Assembly: GCF_022539255.1 (NCBI RefSeq)
Contig: NZ_JAKZBV010000001.1
Location: 1,798,001-1,862,000, forward strand
DNA length: 64,000 nucleotides
From: Sinomonas terrae
Lineage (GTDB): Bacteria; Actinomycetota; Actinomycetes; Actinomycetales; Micrococcaceae
Direction of reading: 5' to 3'
Under the pieces are notes generated by a model. The model searched no databases. It was not told the DNA's origin and was given only the letters and a program-made list of their open reading frames with translations. Of the stretch, positions 1 to 8,186 are shown one piece after another (the first letter of the stretch is position 1; each line of letters starts with the position of its first letter). The position numbers were made by a program, and so were the translations under genes.

Positions 1-45
1 GCCGAGGTCATCCCGAGCGACGACCCGGCCGCCGCCAAGTTCTGA
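1..45 (+). CDS. C-terminal end of an upstream gene, probably trigger factor
   Basis: The first 14 codons plus a TGA stop form the end of a reading frame entering from the left, with an acidic, alanine-rich tail ending in AAAKF. A terminator hairpin follows directly. In actinobacteria the gene ahead of clpP1-clpP2-clpX is normally tig (trigger factor), whose C-terminus is often acidic and alanine-rich. The assignment rests on position only, because too little protein is visible for recognition. Confidence 0.4.
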   Translation, partial: AEVIPSDDPAAAKF

Positions 46-58
46 TTGACCCTCATAG

Positions 59-99
59 GAGGCCGCCGACCCCGCAGAAGAGCGGGGGACGGCGGCCTC
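59..99 (+). terminator. Rho-independent-like hairpin after the first gene
   Basis: AGGCCGCCG and CGGCGGCCT form the outer stem, and CCCCGC with GCGGGG extends it around a short AGAAGA loop. It lies 14 bases after the stop codon. There is no clean T-run, as is usual in high-GC actinobacteria. The stretch 100-263 between this hairpin and clpP1 holds no supported gene and should be the clpP1 promoter and leader. Confidence 0.75.
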
Positions 100-263
100 T
101 GCCGTTTCGCCCAGAGCGCACGCTTCGCGGCCCTGCGCGGTGCTTCTTCAGGGGCAGCATGCGCCCAAAGCGAACAGTGGCGGCGCACGGAACAAAGCGG
201 CTTCGAAACGGGCTAGTGTCCCTGTAGCAACCGCTTTTGGAGCAGATCGAGAGGTATCGCACG

Positions 264-884
264 ATGCACCAGCAGGAGAGCACGCCGCGACTGGCGGGGC
301 CCGCCGAGGCGAACGGTCAGGACTACATCTACCAGCGGCTCCTCAAGGAGCGGATCATCTGGCTCGGTTCAGAGGTCAGGGACGACAATGCGAACACGAT
401 CTGCTCGCAGCTGCTCCTCCTCTCCGCCGAGGATCCCGAGAAGGACATCTTCCTCTACATCAACTCGCCGGGCGGCTCGGTGACCGCGGGCATGGCCATC
501 TACGACACGATGCAGTTCATCCCGAACGACGTCGTGACAGTCGCCACGGGTCTCGCCGCCTCCATGGGGCAGTTCCTGCTCTCGTCCGGGACGAAGGGCA
601 AGCGCTACGCGACCCCGCACGCACGCATCCTCATGCACCAGCCTTCGGGCGGCATCGGCGGCACCGCCTCGGACATCAAGATCCAGGCCGAGCTCATCCT
701 CCACATGAAGCAGGTCATGGCGCAGCTGACCGCGGACCAGACGGGGCAGACGATCGAGCAGATCCTCAAGGACAACGACCGCGACAAGTGGTTCACGGCC
801 CAGGAGGCGCTCGAGTACGGGTTCTTCGACAAGATCGCCGAGCGCGCGGGACACGTGACCGGCGGCGGCGGGACGGACAAGTAA
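264..884 (+). CDS. clpP1: ATP-dependent Clp protease proteolytic subunit ClpP1
   Basis: Serine peptidase ring subunit, 206 aa, that degrades proteins unfolded by ClpX or ClpC in the cytoplasm. The catalytic triad is visible: Ser100 in GLAASMG, His125 in LMHQPSGG and Asp174 in DRDKWF. The oligomerisation and substrate-groove segment INSPGG is at about 67-72. I chose the ATG at 264, behind a GAGAGG ribosome binding site, over the in-frame TTG at 237. clpP2 begins 39 bases downstream, so the two are probably one operon. Actinobacteria usually build a mixed ClpP1P2 double ring, which the paired genes suggest here. Confidence 0.97.
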   Translation: MHQQESTPRLAGPAEANGQDYIYQRLLKERIIWLGSEVRDDNANTICSQLLLLSAEDPEKDIFLYINSPGGSVTAGMAIYDTMQFIPNDVVTVATGLAASMGQFLLSSGTKGKRYATPHARILMHQPSGGIGGTASDIKIQAELILHMKQVMAQLTADQTGQTIEQILKDNDRDKWFTAQEALEYGFFDKIAERAGHVTGGGGTDK

Positions 885-923
885 GAGACGCCCGCGGCAA
901 CGCACGGCAAGAAGGAGCAAGTG

Positions 924-1583
924 ATGAACTACAACATGGGCGCCAATCCGGCGAGTCTGCCGACGAGCCGCTACGTCCTTCCCCAGTTCGAGGAGCGCAC
1001 GCCGTACGGGTTCAAGCGCCAGGACCCGTACACGAAGCTGTTCGAAGACCGCATCATCTTCATGGGTGTCCAGGTCGACGATGCCTCCGCGGACGACATC
1101 ATGGCCCAGCTGCTCGTCCTCGAGGCCAACGATCCTGACCGTGACATCACCATGTACATCAACTCGCCGGGCGGTTCGTTCACGGCGATGACGGCCATCT
1201 ACGACACGATGCAGTTCATCCGGCCTGAGATCCAGACTGTGTGCCTCGGGATGGCCGCGTCTGCAGCGGCCGTCATCCTGGCTGCTGGCACGCCGGGCAA
1301 GCGGCTCGCCCTCCCGAACTCGACGGTCATGATCCACCAGCCATCGCTCGCCGGCGGCCAAGGCGGTCAGGCGACCGATCTCGAGATCCAGGCGCGAGAG
1401 GTCCTGCGGATGCGCGAGTGGCTCGAGCAGACGTGGGCCAAGCACACCAACAAGACGCCGGAGGAGATCAGCCGCGATATCGAGCGCGACCTCTTCCTGA
1501 CAGCCCCCGAGGCTCAGGTCTACGGACTCGTGGACGAGGTCCTCGAGTCGCGCAAGATTCGGCAGAGTGCGATCGCCCGCTGA
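924..1583 (+). CDS. clpP2: ATP-dependent Clp protease proteolytic subunit ClpP2
   Basis: Second ClpP peptidase subunit, 219 aa, expected to pair with ClpP1 in one tetradecamer. Triad residues are Ser113 in GMAASA, His138 in MIHQPS and Asp189 in ERDLFL. ClpP2 has an N-terminal extension of about 30 residues before the conserved core and the actinobacterial AASA variant in place of ASMG. AAGGAG at 912-917 favours ATG 924 over GTG 921. A strong hairpin follows the stop, so clpX probably has its own promoter or is read by partial read-through. Confidence 0.96.
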   Translation: MNYNMGANPASLPTSRYVLPQFEERTPYGFKRQDPYTKLFEDRIIFMGVQVDDASADDIMAQLLVLEANDPDRDITMYINSPGGSFTAMTAIYDTMQFIRPEIQTVCLGMAASAAAVILAAGTPGKRLALPNSTVMIHQPSLAGGQGGQATDLEIQAREVLRMREWLEQTWAKHTNKTPEEISRDIERDLFLTAPEAQVYGLVDEVLESRKIRQSAIAR

Positions 1584-1611
1584 CCGAGTGACGCCCCGGG
1601 CGCCCGTCGCC

Positions 1612-1654
1612 ACACGCCGGTGCCGCCGAGAAATGTTCGGCGGCACCGGCGTTT
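1612..1654 (+). terminator. Hairpin terminator between clpP2 and clpX
   Basis: ACGCCGGTGCCGCCGA pairs perfectly with TCGGCGGCACCGGCGT across a 7-base loop, followed by TTTGG. This long perfect stem should separate clpP1P2 transcription from clpX at least in part. Confidence 0.8.
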
Positions 1655-1732
1655 GGCTTCACTGCGCTGTCGGTGCGGTGTCCTACAGTGGAGTGGTCAC
1701 GGCTTCTGCCCCTACACGAAGGGATTCGACGA

Positions 1733-3022
1733 ATGGCTCGAATTGGTGAGAGCGCGGATCTGCTGAAGTGCTCGTTCTGCGGAAAGAGCCAGAAGCAGGT
1801 GCGGAAGCTCATCGCGGGCCCTGGGGTCTACATCTGCGACGAGTGCATCGAGCTCTGCAACGAGATCATCGAGGAGGAGCTCGCTGAGGTCTCGGACCTC
1901 GGAAGCTTCGAATTGCCGAAGCCTCGTGAGATCTTTGACTTCCTGCAGGAATATGTCGTCGGTCAAGAGCACGCGAAGCGTGCTCTCGCCGTCGCGGTGT
2001 ACAACCACTACAAGCGGATCCAGGCCGGCCACGGGTCGAAGTCGGGATCGCTTGCGGAGGGACACGGCCACGATGATGTGGAGATCGCAAAGTCCAACAT
2101 CCTGCTCATCGGCCCTACGGGCTGCGGCAAGACGTATCTAGCGCAGACTCTCGCCCGCCGGCTCAACGTTCCGTTCGCGGTCGCGGACGCTACCGCCCTT
2201 ACCGAAGCGGGCTACGTCGGCGAGGATGTCGAGAACATCCTCCTCAAGCTCATCCAGGCCGCTGACTATGACGTCAAGAAGGCCGAGCAGGGCATCATCT
2301 ACATCGATGAGATCGACAAGATCTCGCGCAAGAGCGAGAACCCGTCGATCACGCGGGACGTCTCTGGCGAGGGCGTCCAGCAGGCGCTTCTCAAGATCCT
2401 CGAGGGAACCGTCGCCTCGGTTCCTCCGCAGGGTGGCCGCAAGCATCCGCATCAGGAGTTCATCCAGATCGACACGACCAACGTGCTGTTCATCGTTGCC
2501 GGGGCGTTCGCTGGTCTCGAGGAGATCATCGGACAGCGCGCAGGCAAGAAGGGCATCGGCTTCGGGGTGCCGCTCAGTTCGATCACGAAGCACGAGAGCA
2601 CGTACGCGGACGTCATGCCGGAGGACCTGCTGAAGTTCGGGCTCATTCCCGAATTCATCGGTCGTCTTCCCGTCATCACGACCGTGGAGAACCTCGACCG
2701 CCCCGCGCTCATGCAGATCCTGACCGAGCCGAAGAACGCGCTCGTCAAGCAGTACCAGAAGATGTTCCATCTCGACGGCGTGGAGCTGCACTTCGAGGAT
2801 GGGGCACTTGAGGCCATTGCCGATCTGGCGCTCGAACGCGGCACAGGCGCCCGCGGGCTCCGTGCCATCATGGAGGAAGTGCTCCTCCCCGTCATGTTCG
2901 ATCTGCCGAGCCGCGACGATGTGGCGGGCGTCGTCGTCAACCGCGACGTCGTCCTACGCCATGAGCAGCCGGCGTTGATTCCGCACAGTGTGGTCGCCAA
3001 GCGCAGGACCAAGTCCGCATAA
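1733..3022 (+). CDS. clpX: ATP-dependent Clp protease ATP-binding subunit ClpX
   Basis: AAA+ unfoldase of 429 aa that recognises tagged substrates and feeds them to ClpP. The N-terminal zinc-binding domain has Cys13, Cys16, Cys35 and Cys38. Walker A is GPTGCGKT at about 127-134, and Walker B is IIYIDEID at about 188-195. The sensor and C-terminal small domains follow, with RGTGARGLR near the end. The start ATG is preceded by AAGGGA. Length and motifs match the family closely. Confidence 0.97.
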   Translation: MARIGESADLLKCSFCGKSQKQVRKLIAGPGVYICDECIELCNEIIEEELAEVSDLGSFELPKPREIFDFLQEYVVGQEHAKRALAVAVYNHYKRIQAGHGSKSGSLAEGHGHDDVEIAKSNILLIGPTGCGKTYLAQTLARRLNVPFAVADATALTEAGYVGEDVENILLKLIQAADYDVKKAEQGIIYIDEIDKISRKSENPSITRDVSGEGVQQALLKILEGTVASVPPQGGRKHPHQEFIQIDTTNVLFIVAGAFAGLEEIIGQRAGKKGIGFGVPLSSITKHESTYADVMPEDLLKFGLIPEFIGRLPVITTVENLDRPALMQILTEPKNALVKQYQKMFHLDGVELHFEDGALEAIADLALERGTGARGLRAIMEEVLLPVMFDLPSRDDVAGVVVNRDVVLRHEQPALIPHSVVAKRRTKSA

Positions 3023-3064
3023 CGACGGAATGGCTTGCCTGACGGCCGATCGAAGGAGCAGAGG

Positions 3065-3688
3065 ATGACTGACGTGGTAGAGGGAAGCAGGAGCAAGGCC
3101 GACTTCTGGTTCGACCCGGCGTGTCCCTTCGCCTGGGTGACGTCTCGCTGGATCGGCGAGGTCGAGAAGGTCCGCGACATCGAGACGGAGTGGCACGTCA
3201 TGAGCCTCTCGGTGCTCAACGAAGGCCGAGAGCTCGAGAGCGACTACCAGCGTGCCATGGACGAGAACTGGGGGCCCGTACGCGTGATCATTGCCGCGTC
3301 CGAGCTGCACGGCAAGGAGCACATCAAGCCGCTGTACGACGCGATGGGAACGCTCATCCACAACGAGGGCATCAAGGACCGGCCAGAGGTGATCCGGCGG
3401 GCTCTCGAACAGGTCGGCCTTCCGGCCGATCTGGCTGCATACGCGGACAGCGATGAGTACGACACGCAGCTGCGTGCGAGCCACAAGTCGGGCATCGAGC
3501 TCGTCGGGCAGGACGTCGGCACACCCGTCGTCGCGTTCAATGGCACCGCGTTCTTCGGCCCGGTCATGACGCGCGTTCCGCGGGGTGAGGAAGCAGGAGA
3601 GATCTGGGACGCCTCGGTTACACTCGCCGGCTACCCGCACTTCTTCGAGATCAAGCGCACCAGAACCGAGCGCCCCAAGGCGGTCTGA
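3065..3688 (+). CDS. DsbA-fold oxidoreductase, mycothiol-dependent nitroreductase type (Rv2466c-like)
   Basis: 207 aa protein with the thioredoxin/DsbA fold signature ADFWFDPACPFAWVTSRW near residues 12-29 and the conserved GTPVVAFNG and FFGPV segments containing the cis-Pro loop. Family knowledge: the M. tuberculosis relative is a mycothiol-dependent reductase active on nitro compounds. Here the active site is CPFA, so the second cysteine of the CPWC type is replaced by Ala and only a one-cysteine mechanism is possible. AAGGAG six bases before ATG 3065 fixes the start. It lies 42 bases after clpX and ends at a strong terminator, so it may be co-transcribed with clpX. Confidence 0.85.
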   Translation: MTDVVEGSRSKADFWFDPACPFAWVTSRWIGEVEKVRDIETEWHVMSLSVLNEGRELESDYQRAMDENWGPVRVIIAASELHGKEHIKPLYDAMGTLIHNEGIKDRPEVIRRALEQVGLPADLAAYADSDEYDTQLRASHKSGIELVGQDVGTPVVAFNGTAFFGPVMTRVPRGEEAGEIWDASVTLAGYPHFFEIKRTRTERPKAV

Positions 3689-3708
3689 GGCGCGGTCCAA
3701 CGGCCGAG

Positions 3709-3755
3709 AGAGGGCCGGGCGAATTACGATCCTGTACTTCGCCCGGCCCTCTTGC
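3709..3755 (+). terminator. Strong hairpin terminator after the DsbA-fold gene
   Basis: AGAGGGCCGGGCGAA pairs perfectly over 15 bp with TTCGCCCGGCCCTCT across a 14-base loop. It ends the plus-strand clpX/DsbA transcript before the convergent valS. Confidence 0.85.
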
Positions 3756-4058
3756 AGCTGCCTGTGATCACGCTCACAATAATTAGTACCTCCTCCCCAA
3801 CAGGATGAGGACGTGGAAACCGAAGATCCAGTGACAGTCGTCACGACGCAGCCTCAGGCAAAGTCGACGGCTGGCTCTCAGTGACGGAGAGCAAGACCTG
3901 GATGCCAAGGATTCCACCAGACTGCACGACGTCACCGAGGCAGTCGTAAAGTCGAAGCCCCACCAACGCGAGAACGCTGATGGGGCTTCCCCTTTGTCTA
4001 AGGCACTTTTGGCGCCCTAAAGCACTTCCGGCGCTCTAAGGCACCTCGGGCGTCGACG
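3755..4058. other. Intergenic gap between DsbA-fold gene and valS
   Basis: 304 bases without a supported gene. GAAGCCCCA at 3954 and TGGGGCTTC at 3981-3989 form a second hairpin followed by CCCTTTGTCT, probably part of a bidirectional termination region for the convergent genes. Between about 3998 and 4045 there are loose repeats of the form TAA(A/G)GCAC followed by a GGCGC-type string. Nothing else stands out. Confidence 0.6.
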
Positions 4059-6701
4059 CTAGGCGTCGACCGCCGCGAGTTCGACCCCCGAGACCCGCAG
4101 CTCATCAGCCGCATCGTCAAGGACGATCTCGCGCGCATTCGCGGCGGCCTGCAGGTCGCCGAGGCCGCCCTTGAGCTGGGCCAGCTGCCCAGCCGGCGCG
4201 GAGACGGTGGCCGAGAGAACCTCCGTGCGCTGCTTGACCTTGGCCTCGGACTTGGCCTTGCGGATGCCCGAGAGCGCGAGGCCCACGGTGGACAGCATCG
4301 CGAGGTCCCCCTCGACAGGCAGCGGCTCGGGCCACGGAGCCCTGTGGACCGATCCCTCGCGCCACCAGCTCCATACCTCTTCGGTCGCGAATGGGAGGAC
4401 GGGGGCGAACAGCCGCAGGAGCGAGTCGAGGGTGGTCGCGAGCGCGGCAAGGACGGATGCCTGCTGGGCGTCGCCCTGAGCACCGTACGCTCGGTCCTTG
4501 ACGAGCTCCACGTAGTCGTCCGTGAACTGCCAGAAGAACGATTCCGTGAGCTGGAGGGCTTTCGCAGGGTCGTAGGCCGCGAACGCGCTGCCGGCCTGGG
4601 CGACGACATCCGCGAGCTGGGCGAGGAGAGCCCGGTCGAGGGGGTTCACCAGCACAGGGTCCGACGAGTCACGCAGGACGTTCGCCTCGGTCGCGCCGAG
4701 GCCGAGCACGAACTTGGACGCGTTGAGGATCTTGATCGCGAGGCGGCGGCCGATCTTCATCTGGGCCACCTCGAAGGCCGTGTCAGCGCCGAGCTTCGCC
4801 GAGGCCGCCCAGTAGCGCACGGCGTCCGCGCCGAACTCCTCGAGGATGTCCGTCGGGACGACGACGTTGCCCTTCGACTTCGACATCTTCTTCCGGTCCG
4901 GGTCGAGCACCCATCCGGAGATCGCCGCGTTGGTCCACGGAACACAACCATGAAGCGCGTCGGCCCGCACTGCGGTCGAGAAGAGCCAGGTGCGGATGAT
5001 CTCGTGCGCCTGAGGGCGGAGGTCGAACGGGAAGACGTTTGCGAAGAACGCGTCGTCACGGCTCCAGCGGCCCACGATCTGAGGGGTAAGGGAGGAAGTC
5101 GCCCACGTGTCGAGAACGTCGGGATCACCGGTGAAGCCGCCGGGCTGGTCCCGCTGCGACTCGTCGAACCCAGGTGCAGGCTCGGCCACCGGGTCGACCG
5201 GGAGCATGGAGTCCTCGGGGACGATCGGGTTCTCGTAGTCTGGATTCCCGCCCTCGTCGAGGCGGTACCAGACCGGGATCGGCACGCCGAAGAAGCGCTG
5301 GCGGGACACGAGCCAGTCCCCGTTGAGGCCTTCGACCCAATTCTCATAGCGCGAGCGCATGAAGGCAGGGTGCCACGCGAGCTCGCGACCGCGCTCGATG
5401 AGGCGGGCCCGGCGGTCCGCGTCGCGCCCGCCATTGCGGATGTACCACTGGCGGCTCGTGACCACCTCGAGTGGCTTGTCACCCTTCTCATAGAAGTTGA
5501 CCGGGTGCATGATCTTCTTCGGCTCGCCGTCGAGCAGTCCTCGCTCGCCGAGCATCTTCACGACACCCTCCTTCGCGGAGAACGCCGTCTTGCCTGCGAT
5601 CTCAGCGTAGGCGTCACGGCCCTCTTCGGAGGTGATCCACTCGGGGGTCTCTGCGAGCAGGCGCCCGTCCCGGCCGATGATCGAACGCGTCGGAAGCTGC
5701 AGCTCGCGCCACCACGTGACGTCGGTGAGGTCACCGAAGGTGCAGACCATAGCGATGCCGGAGCCCTTGTCGGGCTTGGCGAGAGGGTGGGCCTTCACCT
5801 CGACCTCGACGCCGAACAGCGGCGAGCGCACGGTCGTGCCGAAGAGCGGCTTGTAGCGCTCGTCGTCCGGGTGCGCGACGAGGGCCGCGCACGCGGCGAG
5901 CAGCTCGGGACGGGTGGTCTCGATGTGGACCTCGCGGCCGTCGTCGGCCGTGAACGCATAGCGGTAGTAGGCGCCGGGGACTTCGCGGTCCTCGAGTTCG
6001 GCCTGAGCGACTGCGGTGCGGAAGGTGACGTCCCACAGGGTCGGCGCCTCGGCGAGATATGCATCCCCTTCGCCGAGGTTGCGCAGGAAGGCCCGCTGGG
6101 AGACGGCGCGCGAGACGTCATCGATCGTGCGGTACGTCATGTCCCAGTCGACCGAGAGTCCGAGTGTCTTGAAGAGGTGCTCGAAGACCTTCTCGTCTTC
6201 GACCGCGAGCTCCTCGCAGAGCTCGATGAAGTTGCGGCGCGAGATGACGTCGAAGTCCCGCTGATTCTTGGCGGGCTGGGCGGGCGGCCGGTAATCGGCG
6301 TCGTACGGGATGCTGGGATCGCAGCGGACGCCGTAGTAGTTCTGGACACGGCGCTCGGTGGGGAGTCCGTTGTCGTCCCAGCCCATGGGGTAGAAGACGT
6401 TCTTGCCCGTCATGCGCTGGTAGCGCGCGAGGAGGTCCGTCTGCGTGAACGAGAACATGTGCCCGACGTGCAGGGAGCCCGAAGCGGTCGGCGGGGGAGT
6501 GTCGATCGAGTAGACCTGGCTGCGGCTGGTCTCGGGGTCGAAGCGATAGACGCCTTCGTCGAGCCACCGCTCGGTGAGCTTCGCCTCGAGGCCCTCGAGG
6601 GCGGGCTTGTCGGGGACGCCGGGGGTGGCTGGGCGGGAACTGTGGGTGGCTGGGTGGGAGGGGGTGGGCGTGTCTGTACCCGTGGGGTTCGCTTCAGGCA
6701 T
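4059..6701 (-). CDS. valS: Valyl-tRNA synthetase
   Basis: Class I aminoacyl-tRNA synthetase of 880 aa that charges tRNA-Val. The HIGH signature is SLHVGH at about 76-81, inside PPPTASGSLHVGH. The KMSKS loop is at about 603-608 (KKMSKSKGN). The editing domain lies between them and the anticodon-binding domain follows. Length matches actinobacterial ValRS (about 876 aa). I chose the ATG at 6701; a longer frame exists upstream, but its residues are not family-like and overlap the divergent DUF488 gene. The N-terminal 30 residues are Pro/Thr-rich and probably disordered. Confidence 0.96.
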   Translation of the reverse strand: MPEANPTGTDTPTPSHPATHSSRPATPGVPDKPALEGLEAKLTERWLDEGVYRFDPETSRSQVYSIDTPPPTASGSLHVGHMFSFTQTDLLARYQRMTGKNVFYPMGWDDNGLPTERRVQNYYGVRCDPSIPYDADYRPPAQPAKNQRDFDVISRRNFIELCEELAVEDEKVFEHLFKTLGLSVDWDMTYRTIDDVSRAVSQRAFLRNLGEGDAYLAEAPTLWDVTFRTAVAQAELEDREVPGAYYRYAFTADDGREVHIETTRPELLAACAALVAHPDDERYKPLFGTTVRSPLFGVEVEVKAHPLAKPDKGSGIAMVCTFGDLTDVTWWRELQLPTRSIIGRDGRLLAETPEWITSEEGRDAYAEIAGKTAFSAKEGVVKMLGERGLLDGEPKKIMHPVNFYEKGDKPLEVVTSRQWYIRNGGRDADRRARLIERGRELAWHPAFMRSRYENWVEGLNGDWLVSRQRFFGVPIPVWYRLDEGGNPDYENPIVPEDSMLPVDPVAEPAPGFDESQRDQPGGFTGDPDVLDTWATSSLTPQIVGRWSRDDAFFANVFPFDLRPQAHEIIRTWLFSTAVRADALHGCVPWTNAAISGWVLDPDRKKMSKSKGNVVVPTDILEEFGADAVRYWAASAKLGADTAFEVAQMKIGRRLAIKILNASKFVLGLGATEANVLRDSSDPVLVNPLDRALLAQLADVVAQAGSAFAAYDPAKALQLTESFFWQFTDDYVELVKDRAYGAQGDAQQASVLAALATTLDSLLRLFAPVLPFATEEVWSWWREGSVHRAPWPEPLPVEGDLAMLSTVGLALSGIRKAKSEAKVKQRTEVLSATVSAPAGQLAQLKGGLGDLQAAANAREIVLDDAADELRVSGVELAAVDA

Positions 6702-6738
6702 GGTTGCAATTCTACGTACGAATCCCAACCATGGGCCC

Positions 6739-7089
6739 ATGGGTACCGTCAGTCTGCGTCGCGTGTACGAACCATCGCCCGAGGGGACGTTTCGGATCCT
6801 CGTGGACCGGATCTGGCCCCGGGGCGTGAGCAAAGAGAAAGCCGGCGTCGATCTCTGGCTCAAAGAGGCCGGCCCCTCGACCGAGCTGCGGAAGTGGTTC
6901 GGCCACGACCCAGAGCGCTTCGACGAGTTCGGGCGGCGCTACCGGGAGGAGCTCAAAGGATCGGAGGCGCTCCAGCAGCTCAAGGAAGCAGTCAAGGAGC
7001 ACGAGAAGGTCGATCTCGTCTATTCCGCGCACGACGAGGAGCACAATCAGGCCGTGGTCCTGCGGGAAGTCCTCGGAACGGGCGGATGA
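6739..7089 (+). CDS. DUF488 family protein
   Basis: 116 aa protein with the DUF488 signature RVYEPSPEGTFRILVDRIWPRG near the N-terminus, then the conserved GVDLWLKEAGPS and WFGHDP segments and a C-terminal VYSAHDEEHNQA. The molecular role of the family is not established. ATG 6739 fits the family start; an in-frame ATG at 6700 would overlap the divergent valS start codon. No clear ribosome binding site is visible. The two divergent starts are only 37 bases apart, so the promoters of valS and this gene must overlap or lie inside the coding regions. Confidence 0.85.
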   Translation: MGTVSLRRVYEPSPEGTFRILVDRIWPRGVSKEKAGVDLWLKEAGPSTELRKWFGHDPERFDEFGRRYREELKGSEALQQLKEAVKEHEKVDLVYSAHDEEHNQAVVLREVLGTGG

Positions 7090-7113
7090 GTGAGCGGGAG
7101 TAGTTTGGGTGGC

Positions 7114-7917
7114 ATGACCTCTGACGCCACGCAGCTCACCCCCGCCCCCGACGCAGCCTCTCCAGTCCGTGACCAGAGGGCGGCCCTCGTGACGGGAGCG
7201 AGCACAGGCATCGGCGAGGCGTCCGTTCGGGCCCTCGCGGCCGAGGGCTGGCGGGTCTACGCCGTGGCGCGCCGGGCCGAACGCCTCGAGCGGCTGGCTG
7301 CCGAGACAGGTGCAGTCGCGCTTCCGGCAGACATAGCGGAGGACGACGACGTCGCCCGCCTCGTGCGCGCAGTGGAGGACGCCGGAGGAATCGACACGCT
7401 CGTCAATATCGCGGGCGGGGCTCGCGGCACCGAATGGATCGCCGACGCGAAGACCGACGACTGGGAGTGGATGCTGCGGGTCAACGTGATCGGCACCATG
7501 AAGGTCACTCGAGCCTTCCTGCCGATGCTCCGAGCGCACGGGCACGGCACTGTGCTCAACCTGACCTCGGTTGCCGGCCTCGTCTCGTACGAGGGCGGTG
7601 GCGGGTACAACGCAGCGAAGTTCGCCGAGCATGGCATGACCCGTGCCCTGCGGCTCGAGGAAGCCGAGCACAACGTTCGCGTCATCGAGGTCATGCCCGG
7701 CCTCGTCAAGACCGAAGAGTTCTCGCTCCGCCGTCTCGACGGGGACGCCGCGGCCGCCGAGAAGGTTTACGAAGGCGTCGAGGAGCCGCTGACGGCGGAG
7801 GATGTCGCCGACGTCATCCGCTACGCGGTGACGGTGCCGCACCACGTGAACCTGGACGACATCGTGATCCGCCCCGTAGCCCAGGCAGCGGCCCACAAGC
7901 TCCTCCGCCGGAGCTGA
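7114..7917 (+). CDS. Short-chain dehydrogenase/reductase (SDR)
   Basis: 267 aa classical SDR. The cofactor motif TGASTGIG is at about 29-36, NIAGGA is the structural NAG-type motif, and the catalytic residues are Ser in NLTSVAG and Tyr-Lys in YNAAK. These predict an NAD(P)-dependent oxidoreductase in the cytoplasm, but the substrate cannot be named. The gene starts 24 bases after DUF488 and may share its transcript. The ileS T-box begins just downstream. Confidence 0.88.
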   Translation: MTSDATQLTPAPDAASPVRDQRAALVTGASTGIGEASVRALAAEGWRVYAVARRAERLERLAAETGAVALPADIAEDDDVARLVRAVEDAGGIDTLVNIAGGARGTEWIADAKTDDWEWMLRVNVIGTMKVTRAFLPMLRAHGHGTVLNLTSVAGLVSYEGGGGYNAAKFAEHGMTRALRLEEAEHNVRVIEVMPGLVKTEEFSLRRLDGDAAAAEKVYEGVEEPLTAEDVADVIRYAVTVPHHVNLDDIVIRPVAQAAAHKLLRRS

Positions 7918-7940
7918 CCCGGAAGCTGCCCAGCGAAGGG

Positions 7941-7946
7941 TAGACT
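7941..7946 (+). promoter_or_regulatory. Candidate -10 element for the ileS leader
   Basis: TAGACT lies directly ahead of the first T-box structure, at the right place for transcription to start near 7953. The matching -35 is weak; TGACCC at 7915 would leave a 20-base spacer. This is inference from position. Confidence 0.35.
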
Positions 7947-8186
7947 GGAGGGCAAAGCGTCGACCCGGCCATCACCGGCGAGCTTCCGGAAGAACGGCGA
8001 GTTCCCACCACGGGGAATTGCCCAGTAGAACCGGACGGGCAGGCCCGTCATAGCCCTCACGAGAGGCCCCTGCGCCGCATGTGCGAGCACGCAGCGCGCG
8101 GGCAAGCGAGGTGGTACCGCGGTGCCGCCCGGCAGATCCGGGCGTACGCCGTCCTCGCGTCCGATGCCATACAGCCAAGGACTTCC
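7947..8186 (+). promoter_or_regulatory. Translational T-box riboswitch controlling ileS
   Basis: The leader carries the T-box consensus AGGTGGTACCGCGG at 8109-8122, which reads the 3' end of uncharged tRNA. An Ile specifier candidate ATC lies at 7971-7973 in the loop CCGGCCATCACCGG, followed by the stem I segment ending GGAAGAACGG. Family knowledge: actinobacterial ileS T-boxes act on translation, not termination. Consistent with that, no T-run terminator is present, and GTCCT at 8151-8155 can pair with AGGAC at 8178-8182, masking the AAGGA ribosome binding site of ileS. Uncharged tRNA-Ile should open this pairing. Confidence 0.88.

Noticed and set aside
4344..7103. 919-codon plus-strand frame opposite valS
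   Set aside because: It is the antisense shadow of a high-GC gene with strong third-position bias. It has no family motifs and crosses the DUF488 gene.
8079..8186. Upstream ATG start for ileS at 8079
   Set aside because: It lies inside the T-box, and the encoded residues are unlike IleRS. GTG 8187 has a well-spaced ribosome binding site.
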